From: Siphonodentalium dalli
Lineage: Eukaryota; Mollusca; Scaphopoda; Gadilida; Siphonodentaliidae
Direction of reading: 5' to 3'
Assembly: GCA_032622095.1 (NCBI GenBank)
Contig: CP136061.1
Span: forward strand, 265,960,790 to 266,024,789
DNA length: 64,000 nucleotides
A program made the position numbers and the translations under genes. Positions 1 to 11,379 of the stretch are shown here, in pieces (positions within the stretch are counted from its first letter, which is position 1; every line of letters begins with the position of its first letter). A model generated the notes under the pieces. That model worked only from the letters and a program-made list of their open reading frames with translations. It did no database searches and was not told where the DNA came from.

Positions 1-1180
1 TTAGACTGAATTAGATAAAAATATATCACTTGGGTCTGTTTAAGCTGGAAAATACTCAAAATTTTTATAATTTTCTGCTATTATATCTGCATACTAGCCT
101 TTTTGCTGAATCGTGAATGCCGGTTATATTGCCGTGTGAAATCCTAGTACCAGATAACATTGGGTATGTACATGTATATAGCATACCACCTGAAAATGGC
201 TTGAATATCACATACCAAAGCGGGGTGGGGGTGTGTGTGACACCCTCCTTGATCATAGTCTGTATTCTACAGGGTATGTTAACTGTTTCGAGTTGGTGCA
301 ATTAATGTGATTGTTTAATCTCTACCATCTGAAATCTATTTATAGCATATTTTGCTATCTGATCAATATTGCTACTTAGTACTGATATAAAACAGGATAA
401 AGATGGTGTGTCTCTTTCCCGAATGTTCTGTTTACATGTACATTTGGGGGTTTATGAGTCAAATAATATCAGACAACATGTCCTTCTAACACTAAGAAAT
501 AATATGTTCTTATGAACCAGGACAAAATATGACTATTTCTGGAGCATTACAGCACATTATTACAAATCTATATTTGTAAGCAGTAAGATAATGACAGGAA
601 ACATGTCCTCAGACTAAGAAATAATTTTTTGGTGTGTATTTCACACCACAGCTCATGTGCATACTCACATTAGTGTATGTCATTCAAAGGGAGAAAGCCA
701 TTTAGAAAGTTTAAATGAGACAAAACTACCTCACTGTAGATGTAGTGGCAAGGTACAACATGTACATGTATTCTGATAAATGACATTGGAACTAAAATAA
801 TGATTTTTGTGTCCACCGGTATGTCATGTACCGGTACTAGTATACATTAATTGCAACTACATGTACATGTAACTTGCCTAACATACCATATACATGTATG
901 AAGAGGGACTTTGCAAGTGTTTTTTAATCAAAATTTTAACCCAACTCTTGTTGTCAGTAAGTTTTAACCCATGCAGTTTAATGAGTTTATATATTTATAT
1001 ATTACATGTGTTTCTATACATGTATTTTATCTTTAGTTAGTTTGTTGTCCTTGAATAAACTTGTATTGCTGCACAATCAGTTTCCTTAATGTTCTATTAT
1101 ACTAAAACAACTCCATTGATAACAATACCCCTGCATCCCATCAAAATCTACTTCATTGCCATCCTCATCATTTCACTTTG
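1..1180. other. No gene recognised; AT-rich unique-looking DNA
   Basis: AT-rich sequence with several ACATGTACATGTA-type palindromic runs. A 62-codon open frame at 117-305 has no convincing family match. Confidence 0.5.
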
Positions 1181-1187
1181 GTATCCC

Positions 1188-1410
1188 CACCCAGGTGTAC
1201 CTTGGTGTTATTCACCCAGGTGTTCCTTGGTGTTTCCTACCCATGTGTACCTTGGTGTTTTCTTACCCAGGTGTACCTTGGTGTTTTCTTACCCAGGTGT
1301 ACCTTGGTGTTTTCTTACCCAGGTGTACCTTGGTGTTTTCCTGCCCAGGTGTACCTTGGTGTTTCCTTACCTGGGTGTACCTTGGGGTTTTCTAACCCAG
1401 GTGCATCTCA
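1188..1410 (+). repeat. Minisatellite, forward arm (26-bp unit)
   Basis: About eight copies of a 26-bp unit with core CCCAGGTGTACCTTGGTGTT. The core CAGGTGTACCTTGG is itself near-palindromic. Long open frames through it are products of the repeat. Confidence 0.95.
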
Positions 1411-1419
1411 ATGGGAAAT

Positions 1420-1880
1420 CCACCTGGGTAAGAAAACACCAAGGTACACCGGCGTAAAAAAAACACCAAGGTATACCTGGGTTGGAAACATCAAGGTACA
1501 CCTGGGTGGGGAACACCCAGGTAGGAAACACCAGGGTACACCTGGGTGAATAACACCAAGGTACACCTGGGTGGGAAACACCCAGGTAGGAAACACCAGG
1601 GTACACCTGGGTGAATAACACCAAGGTACACCTGGGTGGGAAACACCCAGGTAGGAAACACCAGGGTACACCTGGGTGAATAACACCAAGGTAACCTGGA
1701 TGGGAAACACCCAGGTAGGAAACACCAGGGTACACCTGGGTAAATAACACCATGGTACACCTGGGTGGGGAAACACCCAGGTAGGAAACACCAGGGTAGA
1801 CCTGGGTGGGAAACACCCAGGTAGGGTACACCTGGGTGTGGTCACCTGGGTAATTACACCCAGGTTTACCCATACCAGGG
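1420..1880 (-). repeat. Minisatellite, reverse arm (about 63-bp higher-order unit)
   Basis: The same core as the forward arm but in reverse complement (AACACCAAGGTACACCTGGG), here organised in about 63-bp units that alternate GGGAAACACCCAGGTAGG and GAATAACACCAAGG segments. Together with 1188-1410 it forms a head-to-head array. Degenerate ACCTGGGT motifs continue to about 2040. Confidence 0.93.
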
Positions 1881-2049
1881 TTTTTATCCAGTTTCAGGTG
1901 GGTAAATCATGGTAAAACCCAGGTTTCGCGGGGTCTTGATGGTTGGTGGATGTCTTGGTAGATAGATTTTTACCTGGGTTTCGGCCCAAAAAACCTGGGT
2001 GGATTTACCCAGGTACATTTTTATATGGGTTTTCTGGTCTAAAAAGGGG

Positions 2050-3335
2050 TGGCTGTTTAGCTAACGAACAATAGCGGCTACTGTTAACAGAGACCAGGAC
2101 TTTTATGGTGTAATTTTGTCACAAATAAACATTAATTATACTCAGTATCGCTTATAACTATGGAATAAAACAATACAACCAATCAATCTGGAACATTTGA
2201 CGTCCGGCATGTAGCCACAGGAACAGCCTAATGCTCTCTGTCGCTACATTGTATCACCCGAATGGTCTGTTCTAAAAATAGACAAATAAACGGTCCCAAT
2301 AAAATATTCGAAATAAAATCAATATTAATTGATAGAAGCCTTTCCGGACAGGGGTCTTCGGTTCATATTTATTATTTTATACCCACGCAACTATTTCAAA
2401 TGTGTTATTTAAAGAGATAATCCACCTATAAGACTAGACGGTTCGCACATCACCACTGGAATAGTTTATGTTGTTCCGAATTAACGTCGCTCTTATCTCG
2501 TAATATGGACGCTCGATTCATATACTGTGTTATTATTATCAAACGAGAACGGATTCATCAGCGTGGCGCAAACACATTGTGAATAACAATATGGGCCCCT
2601 GGAGACTCAAGATTAACAAAGGGCATACGAGGTTGGTTATTATTTTCTAACCGCCAAATCAAATACTATGAATGGCTTTAAATTTGTTGGTATAAATTTT
2701 CGTGGTTCAGCTATTTAAGACTTTTTCGTGGGTTCGTAAATTCTTGGGTCCGCCTGTACTAACTGTCACCTCCACCACACCCCCACAATAATAACAATCA
2801 AGTCCAACTAATATAAATGTAGCCACCTCGATGAGCCTTCATAGACTGTGCGTCCGCTCTTAATTAGCACATCGCTCGTCCAAGCTTTTGTTGCAGCTAT
2901 TCGATAATGTTAACAACAGGAATTTTTAGAAAATTCGCCATACCTCTTATTTCAAGCTCCGCGTGTATAATGTTTTGGTGATTATTGGTATACATGGGCC
3001 ATGAGCGTTTTGTTTATAGAAATGGGAATTTTTGGGATGGATTAAAAGTCAAACTGCGACCAGGATGCCGAGTCGGGTAAAAGCTGTAGTTGGGAATTCT
3101 GGTGAAATGCACGAGAAACCTTCAGTGATAAGCCGTATAGAGTTGTAATTATGGGTATATAATATATGATCTTCAGCGCGTTACCATTTCTGACATTTGT
3201 TTTCTTGTTGTACAATGGTGTAGCTTTCTCAAAACAATGTCACGATCTATGGATATCAAATGTCATTGATAAGTCTAATGGCAGAGCAAACGTGGCGTTT
3301 TTTTTTATTTCTTGTTGTTTTGAATATATATATTT
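2050..3335. other. No gene or repeat recognised
   Basis: AT-rich sequence with no long open frame, no splice-bounded exon and no repeat family seen elsewhere in the window. Confidence 0.5.
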
Positions 3336-3722
3336 TTAAATAGAATTTGAATTGTGTTTTCTCGAATCGTGTTCATTTAGAATTGTTTGTTTATTAAGAA
3401 ATTGAATAAGGCTTTTATACCCTGCTTTATCCGGTAGTTTCGAAAAGAATTGCAATATAATAATCGGTCTGGAGTTATCTAAGAGTTGTTCACTTCCAGC
3501 TTTGTGAATCGGCATTACTTTAGCTATTTTCAAATCAGCAGGTATAATACCAGTTTGAAGGTCATGTTGATGATATACGATAGAGGGTTGGCTACCTAGC
3601 GGGCGACATATAGATTTAGATACGTCTCTGGTGAATGTTAGGGCATACACGATTTCCAAGATCTGCGAAAAATCGATTAAATTAATCGGAAATCTCTGTA
3701 GCATAAAATACAGTAATTTCAT
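3336..3722 (-). pseudogene. Non-LTR retrotransposon (LINE) reverse transcriptase relic
   Basis: A 128-residue open frame on the minus strand carries a run typical of the N-terminal part of the reverse transcriptase of jockey/CR1/I-like LINEs. It reads TGIIPADLKIAKVMPIHKAG, then a degraded NSRPIIILQFFSKL (normally N-Y-R-P-I-S-L-L-P-x-F-S-K), then LIQFLNKQTILNEH and a damaged R-K-N-H-S-T. The catalytic YADD part, the endonuclease and the rest of the element are absent nearby, so it is a fragment. The recognised function is from family knowledge; activity is not possible from this fragment. Confidence 0.8.
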
Positions 3723-3949
3723 TGATAAAAATAATGCCTCACATCGATTGCTTCTTATCGCGATTGAGAATTGAATTTGTTATTGTTTTATGTTTAAGAT
3801 TCGTGTTTATTGTACATATCACCATGTAAGGGCTATACGTATAACAGTGCTTTTTTATTCATATATATCCACATGCATGATTTGTATCCATGCGTAAATT
3901 ACTTGTTCATTGTTTCAATTTGATACTGTAAACATTTCATAAAAAAACA

Positions 3950-4413
3950 TTAAAGCTACTCAATCCGATCAGACGCTCCGAAATTACTATTTCTTTGGCA
4001 TCGGGGGTAAACAATATTTGATTCGAGTCGAGGAACCCACCCAACAACACTCAGGGCGATCAAATATCGATTTGTTAAGTTTGTTATTTCTTAGAGATAT
4101 GTAATAATATGTGGCCCAGAAACACGTGGTTAAAACGGACTGTCTCGGACAAAATTGCGGATGAAGATGAATAACTCTAACACCAAGTGGTAATAAGGTG
4201 AAATTTCGTGATACTTTAGTGCTAATACGGCCATATTGTGTTGAACAAAATGTTGATAAATAACAAGTTTTGGGAAATTTGACACCATAGATGACAGTGG
4301 TTAACATTATTTTGTTGCAATAAATCGATTCTGATAACAAAAGCGTATTATGAAGAAATATTGGTGTTGTTGTATCTAGACGGAGGCCGTCTGATCAGAT
4401 TGAGTACCTTTAA
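3950..4413. mobile_element. MITE family C, complete copy with TTAA ends
   Basis: Terminal inverted repeats of about 22 bp: TACTCAATCCGATCAGACG near the left end and CGTCTGATCAGATTGAGTAC at the right. TTAA lies at both outer edges (3950-3953, 4410-4413). No coding capacity. Other copies are at 10255, 17748, 34805, 38820 and 42203. Confidence 0.8.
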
Positions 4414-4419
4414 ATATAT

Positions 4420-5045
4420 CATCATTGAACATATTTGGGACCATTTAGCAAATAGGAGCTAAATTGCATAATCCTCATTCACAAATATTCCCACTCAATT
4501 CGTTTGAGTTCAAACTGTCAATTTTTCTCACTTATCTGTTCAAAAGATCACAATTGCTAAATCGTATAAAATTGCTGTGAACTTTTTTATTTTCTTATCG
4601 TAGTTTAGTCGTTTTATTATTGTTACCAATAAGTCTCTTTCAACGATTTTCAATCAGAATTATGCAAGTTTGGCAATAAATGTTCTCTTGTGTCACAGCA
4701 TTGCCAATAGTAACAGACTCGGTCAGCCAGCCAGCAGCATATTAACATAAGAAGTGCTTCCATATGTCCTGTTTTAGACGCACGCTTTTGTCTCTAACAC
4801 CCCAGGTAAACTGGTCCTGCTAATGTGGTATGATGCTGGTGGGTCATATTGAATTGCCATTATGATGGTAGGACAACAAATATATGTGTTCTTGAATGTT
4901 TCATGCAGACACTGGTATTTTCTCAAATCGTTTGGACCATCCAAACACCTCGATAATGACAACTTCAGAAAGAAAAAAATAACTCTACTTTTTCGTAACG
5001 GCATCAGTTACAAGTTAGACATCAGCCCTACCAGCATCATAGCAA
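4420..5045. other. No gene recognised
   Basis: AT-rich. A 65-codon plus-strand frame at 4862-5059 was considered as a receptor exon and rejected on splice phase. Confidence 0.5.
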
Positions 5046-5050
5046 TTAAA

Positions 5051-5368
5051 CACTGTTAAAAAAATTCCGATTTGAAACAGAACATAGTGCCGGAAAATTG
5101 CTGCCGGAACTATGATCTTTAAAATCACGGAACTTTGTTCCGTGCTTATGGGTCATATTTCCGGCCGAAATTTTCCGGCACTATGTTCTGTTTCAAATCG
5201 GAACATTTTAAAGGAACATAGTTTCAGAATCTCACGGAACATTGTTCCAGAAACTCACGGAACATTGTACCAATATGCTTACAATGTTCCGTGATTTTAC
5301 AGATCATAATTCCGGCAGCAATTTTCCGGTATTATGTTCCTTTTCAAATTGGAATTGTTTTAACAGTG
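5051..5368. mobile_element. Palindromic MITE with CACTGTTAAAA ends
   Basis: Starts CACTGTTAAA and ends TTTTAACAGTG. The two halves are inverted copies sharing CCGGAAAATTGCTGCCGGAA near the ends. Internal short repeats of CACGGAACATTGTTCC type. No coding capacity. Confidence 0.85.
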
Positions 5369-5689
5369 TAATGTATAGTTGAGCACTCGCTCGAAATCAC
5401 ATTACCTAATGTCGAGTGTCACTTTCGGAGTGAGCTAAACAATAGGCAATTAAGATGGAATTCCATAATATCTGAGAAACCTCGAACGAGGTTAAATAGA
5501 CAAAACGAGGTTTAATATATCGAGTTTGGGTTTTCCCTGACCTGATAAATTAATTCAACAACAAAAATTGTTTTAAAGTAGATAATAACTGAGTTAACAT
5601 CAATACAAAAACTCCCCTGATAAGATTAAATGTGCCTCCTATAGTCAAAAGACGTTGTAGTGAGAAAGATATTACGATTGACATTGGAT

Positions 5690-5932
5690 TGCCTTGGATT
5701 TCAAAGTTTCCTATCCGCCACCTGGACAACTTCAAAATGGCTCCCGCATTGCGTGTTATATTACCCAGCGTCCAATTGCCGGAACATAATTCCTGCGATA
5801 TACGGTAATCGCATTCCGGCACTTTATTGTGCGCTCAAACCGATTCATAGCGACAGTAGAAATATAACGGCACTATGTTACCTACCCAAATCGAAACAAA
5901 GTTTATGTTGAAACTGGGGAATTTTAACAGTG
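5690..5932. mobile_element. Partial relative of the CACTGTTAAAA MITE
   Basis: The right end ATTTTAACAGTG (5921-5932) and internal CGGCACTATGTTAC and CCGGAACATAATTCC motifs match the family at 5051. The left terminus is not recognisable. Confidence 0.55.
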
Positions 5933-6238
5933 CAGTACCACCAACATCATGGCAGACTAGCAGGACCACTTAACCAGGTTGTCTAAATAGGCTCCAATTC
6001 CATGCACCCGCATGCACGACCCACGCATAGACGACCGTCATTGGTCACGACACTTCACACAATACTGTTTTTTGTTTTCAAATCGAAATGTGTGTATTGG
6101 ACAAAACAGTCACAGTATGTCGATATAACAATAGGTCGGGAACAAGTATTTTAGTTTTACAAAATAAAATAACAAATTTAATAAAACAAAAAAAAATTAA
6201 AAAAAATTGAAATAAAATAGTTAAACATAACAGATTAT

Positions 6239-6379
6239 GCAGTATGAATAAGTATGAATAAGTATGAATAAGTATGAATAAGTATGAATAAGTATGAATT
6301 GTATGAATAAGTATGAATAAGTATGAATAAGTATGAATAAGTATGAATAAGTATGAATAAGTATGAATAAGTATGAATC
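6239..6379 (+). repeat. 10-bp tandem repeat (AGTATGAATA)n
   Basis: About 14 copies of AGTATGAATA with one interruption near 6300. It abuts the palindromic element that starts at 6380. Confidence 0.97.
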
Positions 6380-6906
6380 TACACTCTTAGAACAAATGTG
6401 TATAAATACTACACCATATGTGTTACATTTGATCTTAAACAAAATTGTGTAGAAATGCAACATGACATAAATGTGTCGGTGGAATTTTCTCAACATTGAA
6501 TATGAGTGAATATGTGAGTATATTATATTTAATAGATGAGATATTTTCTATTTGAGACATAAACCTCGTAAAAGCTGCCATAATAAAAAATTGGCAGCTG
6601 CTTTAAAACTTTGTGCTACACAATTATGTGTTGTTCAGTTTTTACACAAACATAGTGTACAACAAAGTTTAAAGCTGCTGCCAATTGTTTGTTCTGTGGT
6701 AGCCTTTACGAGTTTTGTGTCTCCAATAGAACACATTTCATCTAATAACCATGATACACTCACATATTCAATCATATTCAACGTTGATGATATTCCACCG
6801 ACATATTTAATAATTATATGTCATGTGTCATTTCTACACAATTTTGTTTAAGATCAAATGTAACACATTTTGTGTAGTATTTATACACATTTGTTCTAAG
6901 AGTGTA
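6380..6906. mobile_element. Full-length palindromic foldback MITE (527 bp)
   Basis: Begins TACACTCTTAGAACAAATGT and ends with its inverse, TTCTAAGAGTGTA. Pairing continues almost to the centre: GGCAGCTGCTTTAAAACTTT on the left, AAAGTTTAAAGCTGCTGCC on the right. The whole element is therefore an imperfect hairpin with about 260-bp arms. The TA at each tip suggests a TA target (Tc1/mariner-like, inferred). Confidence 0.88.
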
Positions 6907-6909
6907 TGT

Positions 6910-7840
6910 GTAGCGTATGAGAATTGAAGGATCTATAGTTCGTATCAGTTATCAGTCAAGTACAGTTATAATATTAAAATTGTAGCTGAGAGAATACCAA
7001 TTAAACATAGTAGATAATATATCGTTGAAAATATATCCAATGAGTCTGGTTAGTAAGTATCAGATATATGTATAAAGGTGGCGGTTTCCAAATCATGATT
7101 TTTGTAGATGATTGGCTGCCCAATTAATTATATATTTCTTGTTGTAGAGAGAGAGTGGAATTTGTGTTATATAAATTGGAAAACTATAGTCATTTTAGGG
7201 CACTGGATAAATGTATGTTCGTTTCTTATTTAATTTATCATAGCAATGAGACAGAATCACATATCAAGCATGTTGTGATCTTAACGTCAATGTCTTGATA
7301 ATGTAATTACCAACTACTATTGCCAGGCTTAATAAAACATAATTGAGTAAAATGAGTGGATACCATTTAAATATTATCTGTTACGTTACAGAACTCACGA
7401 ATTACTCTATCCTTATATCAATTGAGGCGGCTTTCTGGAATCTCATTTTGGGTAGAATATTCATAAATCATACAATTGAAAGGAAAACAGGCATGACATT
7501 CCGTCATTTAAGTTTATCAAGACACTCACAGTGAATAAATGTACAACAATTATAAGTAAAATAAAAACATCACAACCAAGAATAACATGGAGAGATATAG
7601 ACCTCTCGGTCCATATCAAACACTATATGCCACTTTAAATGTGATATATTAAATATAAAAATATATAAGTGTATATTGTGATTAATATTGATATACAGTT
7701 ATACTACGGAGAGTGTGTCCACCATGTTGGTAAGAGCTATACAAATTATTTGCTACCTGTATCGGATACTGATTAATAAACATCGCAATTATAATATCAT
7801 CATCATCATTTAGCATAATCTTTGGTAATTTACAAGATAA
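6910..7840. other. No gene recognised
   Basis: AT-rich. A 63-codon frame at 7343-7534 follows an acceptor-like TTACGTTACAG but matches no family. Confidence 0.45.
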
Positions 7841-7846
7841 TAATAG

Positions 7847-8350
7847 ACCATTCCAATAAATACATTTACAACTGACTGCAATAATCCATTTGTTATATAC
7901 AGGTTCAAGCAATGGCATTATTTTCCCAGCCTGGTCTCCCCCAAAAACCTGCACATTATCTGCTCATAATAAAACATATTTTAGGTAAATAATCGGCTTA
8001 AACTCGACTCATTTTGAGTCAGTAATATGCTGAAAATGTGAAAATTTTAGTTACATAATCAACTCATGATGAGGCGATTCTAAGCAGATTATGTGAAGAC
8101 ATTGACACAAATAACCAACTCACGACATCTCATGTGTATGCTCTTTAATGGGTCTTTTCATTGTGGCCGCGCGATAAAATGAAATAACTGGTAGAGTCCA
8201 TTATCTGCTGATTTCAGAATCAAATAATCACATTTTGTACATATTTCAGATCGAGTATGTGCGTATTTGTGCGAGGGCATGTTGAAATAAAAGACCATTC
8301 CAATGGATACTTTTATAACTGACTTGGAGAATCCATTTGGTATATTAAGG
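7847..8350 (+). repeat. Interspersed repeat family D, flanked by short direct repeats
   Basis: The family D body at about 7920-8290 contains TCATTTTGAGTC, GGCGATTCTAAGCAGATTAT and CATTATCTGCTGATTTCAGA. Related copies are at 13685-14060, 14690-15060, 16290-16650 and about 52495-52690. It is bracketed by two direct copies of a 55-60-bp motif starting GACCATTCCAAT (7847, 8293); a third copy of that motif is at 40026. Confidence 0.65.
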
Positions 8351-8649
8351 GTTAAGCAACAACACTAACTACACGACATATCATCCGAATTAACGCGCGA
8401 TTGAGAGAGATTTGTCGAGGGATTTGTCGCCCGTTCGAGACCTGGAATGTCACCCGAGGGCCGCCTGCAGCGACAAATCCCCGTGTCTCACGATAACAAG
8501 GGTGACAACTGTTTTGTTATCTGACAAAGGAGTACACACGAATCTCAGGCCTAAGTGCGTGCGAATATTCTTCAATCCAGTTCGTATTAATTTTATGTTA
8601 GAATCCTTGCTTTTTAGAAAACAGAACGTTCACATTTTGGATCAATTAA

Positions 8650-9050
8650 CCCTTTACCCAACAAACCGGCCAAAACCGGCCAAAAACGGCCAAATAAAGC
8701 TGCAACAGCCTAAATTATCTTGGGTCTGTCTCAATAAAACCATACAAATATGGATATCATTGGAACCGGCTCAATGACCACATTGTGATGGTTACAGTTA
8801 TGCCCTGTGCCAATGCATTCTCTTATATATGCGAGTCGACCATAGGTCGCCTCGCATATATAAGAGAATGCATTGGCCTAAAATAAATCTTTTTTAACAC
8901 TTTTTACCATTTTTTCTTACATTCTTTAACAATTTTATAATTTTTAATGTGTTACGCCAATGCATTCTCTTATATATGCGAGGCGACCTATGGTCGACTC
9001 GCATATATAAGAGAATGCATTGGCACAGGGCCCTTCTGTTGGGTAAAGGG
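8650..9050 (+). mobile_element. Hairpin MITE (a), TTAA-flanked, CCCTTTACCC termini
   Basis: TTAA at 8646-8649 and 9051-9054 flank the inverted ends CCCTTTACCCAACA and GTTGGGTAAAGGG. TTAA target sites with CCC-starting ends are the hallmark of piggyBac-type elements. Inside are two 69-bp near-perfect hairpins (8809-8877, 8956-9024) with a poly-T/A-rich spacer. There is an asymmetric long side with GGCCAAAACCGGCC. No coding capacity. Confidence 0.88.
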
Positions 9051-9170
9051 TTAACACACCCATCATTTGCGCAGTTATTGTCCGTTCAGTCTGCTGGTCT
9101 CATGGTGAGAAACGGTTCACTGAACGAGGAGTAGAGTAGCCATGCGGCGAAATGTTCCATTTCGTTTTAA

Positions 9171-9561
9171 CCCTTTACCCAACAGAACGGCCCTGTGCCA
9201 ATGCATTCTCTTATATATGCGAGTCGACCATAGGTCGCCTCGCATATATAAGAGAATGCATTGGCTTAACACATTAAAAATTATAAAATTGTTAAAGTGT
9301 GTAAGAAAAATGGTAAAAAGTGTTAAAAAAATATTTTTTTTAGGCCAATGCATTCTCTTATATATGTGAGGCGACCTATGGTCGACCCGCATATATAAGA
9401 GAATGCGTTGGCACAGGGCATAACTGTAACTATCACAATGTGGTCAAGGAGCCGGTTCCAATGATATCCATATTTGTATGGTTTTATTGAGACAGACCGA
9501 AGATATTTTAGGCTGTTGAAGCTTTATTTGGCCGGTTTTGGCCGGTTTGTTGGGTAAAGGG
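9171..9561 (-). mobile_element. Hairpin MITE (b), TTAA-flanked, opposite orientation to (a)
   Basis: TTAA at 9167-9170 and 9562-9565. Hairpins at 9197-9265 and 9344-9412. The long side with GGCCGGTTTTGGCCGG is on the right, so it is inverted relative to copy (a), only 117 bp away. Confidence 0.88.
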
Positions 9562-9565
9562 TTAA

Positions 9566-10250
9566 TGCTGCACCAACACAGCTCCCGTTAAAGACGCAGC
9601 TTGACGTGTTAACTTCGAGAACGCTAAAATGTGAAAACAACACGTTGTAGTGGGGCAAAAAGAAATTCACAACTGTTGCAAACTGTCACGCAACATTAGG
9701 GTATTCACGTGAAGTCGGAGGAATGTATAGCCGAAAGGAAATTGTTAATTGATAAACAGTAAATAGTGGCTATTTGATCTTTAGAGCTTAGTACAGAAAC
9801 GTATTTGTAACGTATGTACATCGTGTGTGCAATTGTCTGCAGTACATATCAACTGCATGCATCATAAGGTTTATCTATATGTTCCACGGTAATGTACTGA
9901 TATAAAAAGGTCCAATAGGCACATTACACCTTATAACGGATTTATGTCCGTGATAACACCGTTTATATATAGCGTGCTTTAATTGCAAATTAAAAAACAA
10001 CAATTATACAAATTAGCAAACACCACAGTTCGTGGTTGTTACGAAACAGTGGGGTTTATGAAATGCGTGTTTTAGAAAATTATTGGAGAGCTATGAGGCA
10101 ATCTCTACACGTTGAGTTCTTCGTAGTTTTATGTTTACCGGTAATCGCTGAGCGGTCAACAACCCTTGAGGGTAACAAGTGATTTTCCGCCCGCCGTGTG
10201 ACGCAGCGTCAGCCAATCAGAAGAGAGTAAAACGGGATGAAGGATAACAA
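9566..10250. other. No repeat recognised; holds only the weak signal-peptide frame
   Basis: Mostly unique-looking sequence. The only item of note is the short frame at 10063-10182. Confidence 0.45.
10063..10182 (+). CDS. Possible signal-peptide exon (weak candidate for receptor exon 1)
   Basis: A short open frame starts at ATG 10063 with a second in-frame ATG at 10093. From the second ATG it reads like a secretory signal: a short polar start, a hydrophobic core FFVVLCLPVIA, then polar ERSTTLEG. V and A sit at the -3 and -1 positions of a plausible cleavage site after VIA. A GT donor occurs at 10172-10173 (after CTTGAGG), which would end the exon in phase 1, the phase I recall for vertebrate nAChR exon 1. 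Against it: no exon 2 is visible between here and 11327, where most of the DNA is repeats. A short ORF of this kind can occur by chance. No promoter was recognised upstream. Confidence 0.18.
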   Translation: MRVLENYWRAMRQSLHVEFFVVLCLPVIAERSTTLEGNK

Positions 10251-10254
10251 TACC

Positions 10255-10612
10255 ATTTCCTGGGCTTCGCGGGTAAAATAAATTAGATTTTAGTCCAGGA
10301 ACCCACCTATCAAAGTCCAGAGTTATCAGATTTAGAGTTTTTGATATCTGTTATTTTTTCCCACCTGGTATATTTGGCGGCCCTGCAAATATTTGACGAA
10401 TGCCGACCGACATGCTCTTGATAACAATTTGCGCTGAACAAAATGTTAATATATTACACATGTTGGGCAATTTTATTAAATATTTGACAGTGGTGAGCAT
10501 TATTTTTGGGCAATTGATCGATTCAGATAACTAAAGCGGCATTTCAAGAAATGTTGTTTTGTTGAATTTTATGATATGTGGTCTATTTAATTGGATTGTG
10601 TACCTTTAATAC
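10255..10612 (+). mobile_element. MITE family C, diverged copy
   Basis: Shares GGGCTTCGCGGGTAAAA, GGAACCCACC, GAACAAAATGTT and the right end GTACCTTTAA with the complete copy at 3950. The left terminal repeat is not recognisable. Confidence 0.65.
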
Positions 10613-10650
10613 ATAGCTAATCCGTACACATTCTGTGTTGGGTATATTAA

Positions 10651-11177
10651 CCCTTTACCCCAAAAAAACGACCCTGTGCCAATGCATTCTCTTATATATG
10701 CGAGTCGACCATAGGTCGCCTCGCATATATAGGAGAATGCATTGGCTTAACACATATTAAAAATGATAAAATTGTCAAAGAATGTAGAAAAATATTATAA
10801 AAATTGTTAAAAAATGTAAGAATAAATGGTAAAAAGATAAAAAAAAAAAAAAACATCCATTACCCTGCAGGGAGCCCCACACATATATAGAAGCATATAG
10901 AAGAGTGTCGTCTGCTCATGTTTGTCTGGGGCTCTGTATGGGTGAAATTATAAAATTGTTAAAGAATACAAGAAAAAATTATTAAAATTGTAAAAAATTG
11001 TTAGGCCTATGCATTCTCTTATATATGCGAGGCGACCTATGGTCGACTCGCATATATTAGAGAATGCATTGGCACAGGGCATAACTGTAACCATCACAAT
11101 GTGGTAATGAACCGGTTCCAATGGTATCCATATTTGTATGGTGTTATTGAGACAGACCGAAGATATTTTAGTCTGTG
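10651..11177 (-). mobile_element. Hairpin MITE (c), right end truncated
   Basis: TTAA at 10647-10650, left end CCCTTTACCC, hairpins at 10678-10746 and 11005-11073. The right side stops after the GACAGACCGAAGATATTTTA motif without the closing GGGTAAAGGG. The spacer carries the CCCTGCAGGGAGCCCCACAC insert (10852-10949) otherwise typical of family 2 copies. Confidence 0.8.
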
Positions 11178-11326
11178 TAATCGTGTGTTTTATTGATATA
11201 AGTTCTCTCATCTCTGGTGAAAGCGAAATGACAAATTGTTTTCTGATTTAAGTTTTCTTGACGCACATCTGGATACACAGGTGTATTGTTGAATAGGTGT
11301 TCACGTGACATATCTTACTATTTCAG

Positions 11327-11371
11327 GACACAAAGAGTCAGATATTCTCCACAAGCGGCTACTTTGATATG
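11327..11371 (+). CDS. nAChR-like receptor exon 3 (45 bp)
   Basis: The acceptor is CTATTTCAG ending at 11326 and the donor is GTAAGG at 11372, giving exactly 45 bp, phase 0 at both ends. It encodes DTKSQIFSTSGYFDM. This matches in length and pattern the 45-bp exon of nicotinic receptor genes, whose usual product has the form D-E-K-N-Q-x-L-T-T-N-x-W-L-x-Q: a beta strand of the extracellular ligand-binding domain. The usual Trp (loop D of the complementary face) is replaced here by Tyr or Phe. It joins in frame to the 110-bp exon at 14102. It is too short to stand alone. The call rests on its length, phase, good splice sites and order with the next exon. Confidence 0.78.
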
Positions 11372-11379
11372 GTAAGGTC

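Noticed and set aside
117-305. Frame reading CEILVPDNIGYVHV, reminiscent of the receptor W-x-P-D segment
   Set aside because: No tryptophan, no matching exon borders, and the similarity covers only a few residues.
1367-1873. 168-codon minus-strand frame
   Set aside because: Produced by the minisatellite; the competing frames on both strands are equally open.
4862-5059. Open frame after a TTTCATGCAG acceptor with a pattern slightly like nAChR exon 2 (KKITLLFRNGISYKLDI)
   Set aside because: The acceptor phase and available GT donors do not fit the phase-0 start of exon 3, and the similarity is weak.
7343-7534. Frame following TTACGTTACAG with a GT donor after about 60 bp
   Set aside because: Acceptor phase would suit exon 2 but the segment is too short (about 60 of about 140 bp) and shows no receptor motif.
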